64,000 nt of DNA from Sodiomyces alkalinus F11 (Eukaryota > Ascomycota > Sordariomycetes > Glomerellales > Plectosphaerellaceae), in NCBI RefSeq assembly GCF_003711515.1, contig NW_021167080.1, forward strand, positions 1,385,394-1,449,393. Direction: 5' to 3'. The translations under genes and the position numbers were made by a program. Of the stretch, positions 54,665 to 64,000 are shown in pieces. The first letter of the stretch is position 1; each line of letters starts with the position of its first letter. The notes beneath the pieces were generated by a model. It made no database searches. It was not told where the DNA came from and saw nothing but the letters and a program-made list of their open reading frames with translations.

Positions 54665-57600
54665 TTCGATCGATCTTGCAGTGCGGGCAGTGTGAGGAGA
54701 CCTGGAGAGAGGGGACATTAGCTGTCTGCTATGGCTGGTCGAGGCTTTCCCGGTTGTCTTAAACTTACGTTGAAGGCGATGAAGAGGATGATGTTTCCCT
54801 GGATTAGGACGACAAGATAGTGATGGCCTGATGGCTTGATGGATAAGCTGGTTGTAGGTCTTGATTGCTCGAGGGGTATCTGGAGACAAGTAGAATAAAA
54901 AAATTGTTGAGAGTGAATGAAGCTGAGGAATCTAGAGGAGACGAGAGACAGAAAGAAAGATAATCCACTAGTGCTGGGAGGTGAATAAGAATAGATAACA
55001 AACAGTCAGGAACCAGTCCGGACTAGGTTGGTATAAAGAAAGATGGTGAATGTTGTAAATGAACAATAGTAAAAGAAAAAGAATGAATACAAAGGAACTA
55101 CGTGTTGGGCGTGAATGACATTGTTCAGCGGCGTCAGAAGACTCCGAGGGGCCCTGTCGAGGTGAGAATATGAGTAGGTGGTGACAGTAGATGGTGACTG
55201 AAAGGTGAACAGCGGCCTCCTGTGTCTTTAATAGCGAACAGTGCCAGTGCCCATTGTAGTCACAGAGGAATATGACTAAATAGGTAGTAGTAGCCGCGAC
55301 CCCAGTCAACATCGGCGCCACAAGGGAAGATGCGAAGTCGAACCAGGTCGAAAGAGAGGACGAAAGCCAAAGCAGAGTAGCGGATGGCCGTTCGTCTATT
55401 CGCGCCCGGGAGCTGAGCCCTGAATGAATATTCGAGGGCATCGAGGGCATCGAGGGCATCGTGGCCAACCGATTTGGGCCCATAGGATGAGAAGCGGATT
55501 CAAGGCTCCGTTGGGCGAAACGTAGCCGGGAACCGATGGGATCAAGATGGCCTGGCAGCGGCGACCTTATTCCATCTACTTGAAACCTCACTGTCGGCTA
55601 AGAAGCAGCGGAGTTCAAGGGACCGACCCACGAGGCCGAAAAAGTCGCGGTGGGTTAGCGTCTTTGGGTAGTGCCGGGAGTCGGACAAGAAGCGCTCGAC
55701 AGTGACCAGTCTGTCTGTACATGGGAGTAAGTTAGGCTACAGTAGGACGGTGTACGGATAGGCCATCGACTTGAGGTTGAAGCAGCGTGGAGAGCTGTCA
55801 TCCAACCGTTCCCTGTTTGTCTGGTACGTTTCGGACCGGGGCCAAAGGGCCAAAGGGCCAAGATCCCATCCCTTGGTAGCAGGACATCGAAGCTGCTGAG
55901 GGCTCGATAGCCAGGCCGACTGTTGCTGTTTGTACGTCCTAGGTACCGGAGATTTTCCCCTTTGACCTTTCCTCTCGATAGCGTCCCTCCATACTTGGAA
56001 GATAGCAATGAACGGAGTATGACACAAGTAAAATCCCTGTCAATGATTGCTTTGTGTAGCCGTGGATATATCGATTCGAGGTTAACGATGTTGTACCTAG
56101 GTCGCTTTAACTGTGGCGTTGTGAGCTGGCGTTGTGAGCAGGCGTTGTGAGCAGGCGTTGATTGGGCGAGACGTCCCGCCGCCGAGTTTCATCATTAGCA
56201 GGTGCGCGCCTGTTGGAGTGTGGAGTTGTCCGTGGCACGGCGCACGATGCAACCTCCGTCATCCTTGTGGCAAACTGCCGCCAGCGGCACCAAGATGATG
56301 CCAAAAATGACATCCCGTGTGAGTCTGTTACACTGTCTCGTATCGTAGACAGGAAATGTGGTTACAATAGCCGTAAATTTTATGGGTAACGTAACGGAAC
56401 TTGCATGGCGATGGGACCGACACCTTTCCCAGGTTATCCATCATACTCGTTAGACGCCGCTGCTTTCGTGCTGTAGCCGCCCTGGCGGAGCACGTTATAA
56501 TTATAGCTGTATGAACCCCCATATATGATAACAACGGTGCTGAGGCATGGGTATCAACACCAGCATCCTGTAACACGGTTAATAATACACTGGAAAAAAG
56601 CCTCGTGTGCATACTTTGTCGTCCATGTTGAGGTTGTGAGAATTTTGATTGAGCCTCCACACCATTCAACAAGCGCTTCGACGACGTTTTGAGTCTTGTG
56701 TCGCCCCAGGTACTCGTGATTCATAGTCCAGTGATAAATACATCATTAAGAGGAAACAAAGGTGTGGACTGACAGGCGAATGTCACAGGCGCTGAGGGAT
56801 TCAAAGCTTTCTTTCCGCAGAAAAAGAAATCAAAATCGCATTTGTGTGTATGGACCAGATGCCTCGAACACGACCGACGAGTATCTTCTTCTTCATGAAG
56901 CTACGTCAAGCAGCATCATAATGAAAAAGAGTAGTTGCAAATCAAAAATTGCGCCCGCGATGGCCCCGAAGGACAATCGAAAAAGGCTGACTCCGCGATG
57001 TGCAATGCAGGCCCTCCTTCTTACTTCGCGGCCTTCTTGAGCGCCACGAAATCGGACAAGGTAAGTATGAAGAAAAGAAAAGGAGAAGAAAAGGAAACTA
57101 AAAATCTGGGAAGGGGAGCTTGTTTATATAGACCAACCCATGGGCTCGTGCACCCTGCATCACGTGATGCAAAAGGCCAGTGCGTGCTTTTTCTGGTCGA
57201 GTCAGGTCTCGCGTACGGATACGAAGCAATCAATTACCTAAGGTAATTAAGGGAAGAGCGGAAAAATTGGGACTGACCAAGGTACCAGTGCCATCAGCTT
57301 CAGCAACGGCGAACAACTGCCACACCATAAACCCGTCTTCCTTACCCCAAGCGTAACCTGGAACCTTCATCTTCCTACTTCTTCCGTTCCTTCACACGCG
57401 ACACCCGCCGCAACAGCACCCAAGCTTTATCAACGCAACGTGGGTAGGTGGTCACATCTAACAAGACACCATTCAGCTAGCCCTTTTTTTTCTCTTTCTT
57501 TTTTCCTCCCTCGTCTGCTTTGTTGCAGTGGTGTTTGTTGCACTCGGCGACTCGTACTTTTCGAGCTGTTCAGCCAACCACCGAACGACCAAACGACAGC

Positions 57601-58186
57601 AAAGAATACGATTCCGTCAAGGCAATACGCCTGGCCCTTCCCATCCACAAAGAAACGAAGCGCCACCTCCCAGGACTTGTGTATGCGACGGCTCCTTTTG
57701 GATGATGCCCGGCTAGTATGCCCTCTTGATCTGCTTGGACTGGGTAGGCCTTGACGTTGTGATTTCTTCGGGAACAAGGCGCTGGTTGGATGCGAAGATT
57801 GAAGCAGAAGATTTCTTCACCCATCCCCTACCCCCCAGAATAGGTCTCAGTTGTCCTGATCTCTACTAGAACGAGGCGTGCGCGTTTGTTCATACATAAT
57901 TGGGTGGTCTCTTCGTCTTTGTCGCTTTCTTTCTCCCTTCAACCTGTGTTTCCGGTGACCTAAGGCTCTCTCCCTGAGCTCTGCACTCCCTCAACACAAA
58001 CTTCAGGAAAGAAAGAAAAAAAGAAAAAAAAAAAGAAAGAAGAAGAAAAACCAGCATTCTTGCAAGCTTCGCCCGACTCTCTTCCCGTATCTTTGGAGGG
58101 GAGGAGTTGAGTTTACTGCAAAGCAAATTTTTATCAAATATCACCTCTGTTTGCCGTGTTTTTGAACAGGTTGCACCATCGGCATC
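54665..58186. other. long intergenic region between DUF7598 and PCF11 genes
   Basis: About 3.5 kb between divergent genes, so it holds both promoters. It includes a 9-bp repeat (GAGGGCATC, about 55432-55462), a 13-bp repeat at 56115-56161, one CCTAGGTACC motif at about 55938-55947, TACCTAAGGTAATTAAGG at 57236-57253, and a purine-rich leader at 58005-58050. Short frames on both strands near 57010-57370 were examined and not accepted as a gene. Confidence 0.5.
56115..56161. repeat. 13-bp tandem repeat, about 3.5 copies
   Basis: GGCGTTGTGAGCA-like units begin at 56115, 56128, 56141 and 56154. Confidence 0.92.
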
Positions 58187-60716
58187 ATGTCTGACGACCA
58201 GCCGGATTTGGACGTGGCTGAAGACTACCGCCAGGCCCTCGAAGACCTCAGCTCAACAAACAGGGCCGATATCAGTACTCTTACGACTATCGCGAGAGAA
58301 AATACAGAGCATGCGCAGGTCATTACGGATGTTCTGCAAAAGCACATCTTGCGGGTAAGTCGACTCTCCGTAACTCGCGCCTTGACATCACATCACCTAT
58401 GGCTGTATGTCGAACAAAAAGCGTCATGGTATCGTCTCGTTTCGTCAGTTCTCCCATCATGCTGTTTTCTTCTTGTCTCTGACATGTGCACCATAGACAG
58501 CACCACATAAGAAACTTCCCGCGCTCTATGTTCTCGACTCGATTGTTAAAAACGTGGGAACCCCGTATACTCTCTTCTTCGGAGCCCAGCTCTATCAGAC
58601 TTTTATGGAAGCGTACGCTGCCGTCGACAATCAAGTACGACGGAAAATGGAAGAAACACTGCAAACGTGGAAGCAGCCCGTGCCACAGTCTCTCGATGAC
58701 AGGCCGGTATTCCCTCCTGAAGTCACCAGGCCCATCGAAGAATCACTTTTGAAGGCCCGAACCTCGGCTTTAGCCATCCAAGCACAGGGACGCCAAGGGT
58801 TTCCCCTGGGCAGAGGACGTGGTCACGCACCTGTCAGGGCGACACCGACACCCCCAGGCATGCGGCCGGGGTCAGCGCAGCATGGCCTTCCAGGGCCGCC
58901 ACTGCAAAGGCAGCAGCAGATGAACGGGTTGAACGGGTTGAACGGCTCCCGCCCGCCGAGCGCTCCAGTCGTTCCTCACACGTCGAGTCTGTATCCCGTG
59001 AGTTCTAGAGCTTCTACTCTCGCCCTCTGGTTGTGTTTCTCACATAATACTAACAAGCCCCCAGCCGACGCACTCCTACGGTACACCATCGCCGTTTCCG
59101 CCGCCGGCGGGACCACCTGTATCTCACTACTCGGCCGCTGTGGACATTGCGTCTTTGAATCGTGACATTGAGGAGTTAATCAGTGTCTCCAAGGTGGAAG
59201 TCAGTGAGAATCCAAACGATCAGGGTGTTCAGCAGAGGTTGAAAGGGTTGCTGGATTTGCAGACTCTGCTCCAGACGCAGAATGTGCCGCCGGACCAGTT
59301 GGTCCTGGTTAAAAATCAAGTAGCCGATCTTGCTGTGAAACTAAGGCCATATCTGGCCCAAAAGCCTGCGCATGGCGGCCCCGTCGCTGCCGCTGCTGCT
59401 GCTGCTCCTCATGTACCGTACAAAACGCCGCTGGCCGTCTCGTCCGCGGCGTCCGTAGTACCGCCGTCGTCAACGGGTCCGGCCCCGCAGCAAGGCTCTT
59501 TGACGCTTGACGCTCTGCTTGGGAAAGGGGCTCTCGCATCGCTCTTGTCTCGACAGTCGGTCACCCCGCAGGTGCCGACACCACCACCTGCGGCAGCGAC
59601 ACAACAGCCGGCTGCAGCAGTCGGGGCCATCCCCATACGACCTCCTCAGCCACATCCACAACCGAGTGCAGCCCCAACTCCTGATCCCATGGCGCTCCTT
59701 GCGGGACTTCGGAAGGCAGGATTGCTTTCCGGAGTCCCAACATCGACGCCCCCGGCCGCGACGCCACTGGTCGGCGCCGCGGCTCCTCCACCACCGTTCC
59801 CTGGTACGGCTGGACCCCCGCCAGGGATGCTTCCGCCAAACCTCGCGCAGCTTTTGGCGCCTCTGAATGCCGGGGCAATTGCTATATCGCTTCCTGGGCG
59901 GTTGATGAACAGCATTCAACTCGATGCTGCATCACTGAAGCAAGAGTGAGTTTTCCCACCGTACATCATACAAACCGCTGCAAATGGTTTTCCGGAATTC
60001 CCTTTTCTACTTCCTCTCCGTTCCGTCCTCTCCTGCCAGTGCGTTTGCTAAGCCTACTGAACTAGATTCCGCCCGCACCTAATACCGGCATTATTTGAGG
60101 CTCTAGGCCCCCAATGCACGCAGTGTGGACGACGATTTAGGAAAGACGAGGCAGGCAGGAAGAAGAAGACGGCACACATGGACTGGCACTTCCAAGTTCA
60201 CCAGCGACTGGCGGAGGCGGAGAGACGGGGCCAGCATCGGAGCTGGTACGTCGACGTGGCAGACTGGCTCAAGTCGCGCGAGGTGGTGGACGCGGAGCAC
60301 AAGGACGAGGCGCTGGGCGAAGACGGCCGCGACAGCAGTGCGGCGCAGAAGAAGGAAGCCGAGCCCCGGTACGTCGTGGTGCCCGACGCGTCGGCGGGGG
60401 TCAACAGCGTGTGTCCCATCTGCCAGGAGAAATTCGAGAACAAGTGGCTGGATACGGCGCAGGAATGGGTCTGGCTGGATACGATGCTGGTGGGTAATCG
60501 TGCGTACCACGTCAGCTGTCACGCCGAGGCGACGAGGCCCAGAGACGGCACGCCGGCCAGGAGTACACCGGAGCCGGCGTTGGGCAAGCGGAAAGCGGAG
60601 GTAAGCTCCACATCCACAGGAGGTGATGGCATTGACAAACATGGCATGTCATGTACTAACAGGTCGAGCAGGATGAGCTCAAGAACCTACGAAAGGTTAA
60701 GATGGATGCTGCCTGA
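58187..60716 (+). CDS. PCF11: mRNA cleavage and polyadenylation factor PCF11
   Basis: Subunit of cleavage factor IA that binds the RNA polymerase II C-terminal domain and couples 3'-end processing to termination. Five exons, 58187-58354, 58497-58997, 59065-59945, 60066-60600 and 60663-60716, give 712 residues; donors GTAAGT, GTGAGT, GTGAGT and GTAAGC, with ACTAAC branch sites before exons 3 and 5. The CTD-interacting domain covers the first 140 residues: DVAEDYRQALEDLSSTNRAD, TAPHKKLPALYVLDSIVKNV and GTPYTLFFGAQLYQTFMEAY. A long Pro/Ala/Gln-rich centre includes ASLNRDIEELISVSKVEVSE. The C-terminal part has two zinc-binding pairs, LGPQCTQCGRRFRKDEAG and HMDWHFQVHQ, then SVCPICQEKFENKWLDTAQE and HVSCH, bracketing the Clp1-interacting region WYVDVADWLKS. 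The final short exon ends LRKVKMDAA. All phases close. Confidence 0.93.
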
Positions 60717-60835
60717 CATTCATGACACGATACCCAGGAAGAGGCGGGCGACGGGGATTTAAAGGGGGGGGTGGTTCAGTGACCAATATACCCACTGTAC
60801 GATGTAGGACCTATCTTGTCCTCCGCGCCGATGAC

Positions 60836-60855
60836 NNNNNNNNNNNNNNNNNNNN
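60836..60855. other. assembly gap (20 N)
   Basis: Twenty undetermined bases. The sequence on the two sides may not be truly adjacent, and the gap size may be arbitrary. Confidence 1.
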
Positions 60856-62491
60856 TGGGGGGAAACTAGGACTCATACAATTCGGCTTGGACATAGAATC
60901 AAAGAGCCTTCATCAGACCCTCGGCCTTCACATCTCCGGCATAGGAGATAGTCATCCCGCGCGGATGCTGCCCCATTTCTATGAAGAGCGAAGGACCATC
61001 GTGAGATGAAGATTGAGCGGTGTGCAACTACTGTGGAGTTGGATGGGAAGGAGAGTTACGGATACAGATGGCAAACCACCACGCCCAAGAAAGAAAAAAG
61101 GGTAAGAAAAGCGTGGGGGTTGGCTAGTAGACGACAAAGCTCCCGCCAAACCTTTCCACGGAAAACAACACAAAGACGTGGGGTGGGCGCCGGACCGACC
61201 GAGTAGTACGGGGTGCATCAAAGACGGCCCAAGGGGGGTGGGTGGAAAGAATCTGTTGCACGAATACAAAAGTATACATTATGAATGATGAACGGGGGTG
61301 TCGAAGGAAGTCGGTAGGCGCTGGTGGGAGAAAAGGGGGTAAAAATCCGTACCTTAGGATACGAAGAATTTGTCGAGGACAGTGCGGAACAGGGGAAAAA
61401 AATGCTTGAGTGTATCCGTACGGATGCGTACGTTGTGTGACCCATAATTAGTGATGGAAACGATCGAGGAAAAATCCTCGATCCTCTTTTCTCTGACCAC
61501 CACCGCTTGAAAGAACCACAAAAAAAGGGTTCTATCGATGTCTGACCCTGAACCTCTACCACCCCACTGCCCGCTGAGATACAGTACACGTGTACACGTA
61601 CACCGTAACGGACTGATCCTGCGATCCGGCGATACAGCGGGGTGAGCTGACGGGCGATGTTCTTTTCTGAACATTCTAACGTCGGGTTTTGTATTTTATT
61701 TTTTTCTCTTTAATTCAGGTTTATTATAGTCCGTATGCAACCCTAAAGTTATGACAGACTGTTCGGAGGTACCAAAAGGTACAAACTAGGTACAAGACAC
61801 GCTACAACCATCGGACTATGATACGCCAGATCGTGTTTTTCACGGCTTGTTTAGTTTGGCCTTTTTTTCGCATGGGCCGATGTCATCCATCAGAGATATG
61901 TGAGAGCATACACGTTATAGGTACGAATGGAAGTTCAGCGGAAACGGTGTGTGGGCAGCAAACGGAAGACCAAGTGGGATATCCGATGATATAGATGCAT
62001 CGCTGGGATACGGTGCGAGACGGTAGGAAAAGTCTGAATAAAGAGAGTCGAAGTTTGGGACGGTGTGGGCTGTCATGTCATCGCGACACTGAACCCTTGG
62101 AGTTGAAAACCCAAAGAGCCCCCCTTCCCCCCCCCCAACTCCCTCCTCTTGACTGCTCGGGGACCAGAACACCATTGGGCGAGGTTGTATGTACATAAGT
62201 CCGGGTTCCACGGAGGCGTTCTGGGCTGAGTTCTCCTCACGTTCCAAAACATTGATAGGCGTCCAAGCTCGCTAACAGAGTTGGCAGAGTCTCCATTAAC
62301 GGGGACATGCATGCAGCAGTCCGGGGCTGGAACGGTCCCGTCCTCTGGAATTTTGTGGGGAAGAGGTCACGGCGGTCAGCCGACGGTCAGGACAGCGGCA
62401 GAACAAGCAGGAAAAGCGATCCGTTATTCTTAACATCGGGCTTTCTTTGGGAAGGGGATGGGGAATGCCAACGCAATCGAGTATTTTGTAT

Positions 62492-62522
62492 GTTTCCATG
62501 TTTCCATGTTTCCATGTTTCCG
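62492..62522. repeat. 8-bp tandem repeat GTTTCCAT, nearly 4 copies
   Basis: Consecutive GTTTCCAT units, the last one ending in a G variant. Confidence 0.93.
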
Positions 62523-62888
62523 TCGGTCTAATCCATCCATCCACCCCACACCACACCACATGCATCCCCGTCCCTTCCCACCGTATCCGAACCCCCGTTC
62601 GCGGGGTCGAGTCCGTCGCAGCCACAACAACCACACGCCGTGTTGGCCGACATCTCGGTCTAGTAATCCCACTCCCCGGGGCCATCGTATATAGGTATAC
62701 CGTGGGCCGAAGAGTGAACAAAGACGAGTGGCACGGCATGCATGGGAGAAAGATCGTCGAGGGGTTGTGGCCAAGACGGGGTTTGTCCGAACACGACGAG
62801 TCGGTGAAGGACGACTGGGGAACGAGGGAGAGAGACGCACCACAGACCCAATGGCCGACCGGTCCTACCTATGCTGGATGAATTGTTG

Positions 62889-62922
62889 GTTTTGAAGTTT
62901 TGAAGTTTTGAAGTTTTGAAGT
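62889..62922. repeat. 8-bp tandem repeat GTTTTGAA, 4 copies
   Basis: Units start at 62889, 62897, 62905 and 62913, then a partial copy. Confidence 0.95.
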
Positions 62923-63121
62923 AAAGGGGACCTCCGAAATCATCACCAAGTTAATACCCAGGGGCCAGATCTCTATTCCACGTATCTATCAGGTGACGCG
63001 TGCAAGGCGATACACATTGCTCTTCGGCTCCGCGAATTGGGAGCAGGACCGCCGTGTGCACTGCAGAGGCCCTACAACGTAAAAGCTCTGACTGCCGAGA
63101 AGCCTGGAATGCAAAGTGGAT

Positions 63122-63171
63122 GGAGTGTGGAGTGTGGAGTGTGGAGTGTGGAGTAGGGAGTGTGGAGTGTG
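63122..63171. repeat. 7-bp tandem repeat GGAGTGT, about 7 copies
   Basis: GGAGTGT units with one variant (GGAGTAG) in the middle. Confidence 0.93.
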
Positions 63172-63790
63172 AGAAGACCGAGTAGAGGGGAGGGGTCTAA
63201 ACGGGTCGATTTGTTGACCTGGCATGCATGGAATTGGGGGTTCTGGAGCTCGGGACTCCCGCACGCGGTCCCTGAACGCCATCTTTGGAGCTTCTGAACG
63301 AATAGGAGTGTATGTAGAGTGTACGGATGGTACATAGCATTGTAGTAATCAGGTAAGGTACTCCTCCGCTCTATCCGTACCTTTTCCTCGTCCGAAGTCG
63401 CTGCTCGTACTTTACGCACCCACACACAGCTTCCACTTGTACCCCACCCCACCTCACGATCTTCACCTCTGACAGCACCCAGCTCCCCACCTTACCTTAG
63501 CTTACCTAGGTACCTTAGGTACCTTGGACTTATTTACCAAGTGTCCTCCCCTCCCTCACTGGCTCTGGCTGTCCTTTTCCTTCTCGTCTCTTCTCTATAC
63601 TGATCGCATCGACAATTCGTTTATTCTCTCTTATCCTCTCATCCGTTTATTTGTACGATTTTGGCTTCATCAAACAGTTGGTGATCTATTGCAAGCACAA
63701 GCAAGCAAATAGAAGGGTCAAATCTGCGTAGCTCCAGCTTTCTATTCTCATCCGGTTGCTCGTTTGGTCCCTTGAATCCTTCGCGAGATC

Positions 63791-64000
63791 ATGGACGCCA
63801 TCCTAAAGTGAGTCATTACGACACTCAAAGGCCAATGGGTTTCCGACCGTTGGCTTGAATGCCTCCTTGCTGACCAGACCCTAGTCCCCCTCCAGCCTAC
63901 GTGCGTTGCCTCCGATCTACAGCTCCCCCCCCGGCCAGCTACACGCGAAAGAGAAAGCTTACAGGATACAACAGAACCACTTCATCGGTATTGATGTCGG
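63791..64000 (+). CDS. 5' end of a probable FGGY-family carbohydrate kinase (partial)
   Basis: The window ends inside this gene. A first exon of 17 nt from the ATG at 63791 (MDAIL) ends at a GTGAGT donor at 63808. An acceptor at 63894-63895 (TCCAG) restores the phase and gives NLRALPPIYSSPPGQL followed by KEKAYRIQQNHFIGIDVG. The stretch HFIGIDVG at the very end matches the N-terminal phosphate-binding strand of FGGY sugar kinases (usually GIDVGTGSARA in the fungal ribulokinase-like members). Only about 40 residues are visible, so another actin-fold ATPase remains possible, and the acceptor choice is inferred. Confidence 0.5.

Larger units (their letters stand above)
60717..63790. other. intergenic with assembly gap and minisatellites
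   Basis: About 3.1 kb without a recognisable gene: the PCF11 3' end, a 20-base N gap, three short tandem repeats at 62492-62522, 62889-62922 and 63122-63171, and a cluster of CCTAGGTACCTTAGG motifs at about 63495-63525. The sequence after 63530 is pyrimidine-rich and is probably the 5' leader of the gene at the right edge. Confidence 0.5.

Noticed and set aside
57010..57370. Possible small minus-strand gene starting MKVPGYAWG and ending ALKKAAK
   Set aside because: No acceptor joins the two pieces in phase, the plus strand is equally open, and a GTAAGT on the plus strand contradicts the minus-strand model. I could not support either.
62497..63171. CRISPR-like or telomeric array
   Set aside because: Units are 7-8 bp, directly adjacent and have no spacers; they do not match TTAGGG telomere repeats.

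Overview
This window is nuclear DNA of a filamentous ascomycete, most likely a Sordariomycete and plausibly Sordariales. The evidence is short introns (about 50-130 nt) with GTAAGT-like donors, CTAAC branch sites and YAG acceptors, C/G-rich third codon positions, typical fungal housekeeping proteins, and a transposon mutated in the way repeat-induced point mutation (RIP) does it. The species cannot be fixed from the sequence. A run of 20 N at 60836-60855 marks a scaffold join. Coordinates of spliced genes were worked out by hand from splice consensus, reading phase and protein-family conservation.

Left arm, 1-26.6 kb: about 2.5 kb without a recognisable gene, then a compact block. In order: ATE1 (arginyl-tRNA-protein transferase, +), RRP42 (exosome ring subunit, +), a predicted mitochondrial membrane protein (-) sharing a promoter with cytochrome c (+), a Rix7/NVL-like double AAA ATPase whose first ATPase domain looks dead (-), VPS20 of ESCRT-III (+, with a GC-AG intron), a DUF2293 protein (-), a GH63 glycosidase with a probable 3-nt microexon (-), and a Ras exchange factor carrying a fused small-GTPase-like domain (-).

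Middle, 26.6-36.3 kb: a gene-poor accessory island. It holds a broken copy of a fungal protein family that I believe is Pfam DUF7924, and a 3,162-bp PIF/Harbinger DNA transposon (32246-35407). The transposon has matching terminal inverted repeats, a TTA target duplication and RIP-type stop codons in both coding regions. It sits in a copy of a GGTACC-TTA-GGTACC motif that is dispersed through the non-coding DNA of the window.

Right arm, 36.3-64 kb: an uncharacterised protein (+), a HIT-type zinc finger protein (Hit1/ZNHIT3-like, -), NFU1 iron-sulfur assembly protein (+), about 6 kb without a recognisable gene, a PSP1-domain protein (+), an unknown small protein (+), ribosomal protein L15 (+), a four-helix DUF7598 membrane protein (-), PCF11 (mRNA 3'-end processing, +), about 3 kb of spacer with 7- and 8-bp minisatellites, and the first codons of a probable FGGY-family carbohydrate kinase (+) cut by the window edge.

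The genes do not form one pathway. They are mostly independent housekeeping functions: protein turnover, RNA decay and processing, ribosome assembly, endosomal sorting, respiration and Fe-S assembly. I did not find a clearly new multi-gene system. The observations most worth checking are the Harbinger insertion into the dispersed motif, the degenerate AAA domain, the microexon, the GTPase-RasGEF fusion and the repeat array between the two mitochondrial genes.
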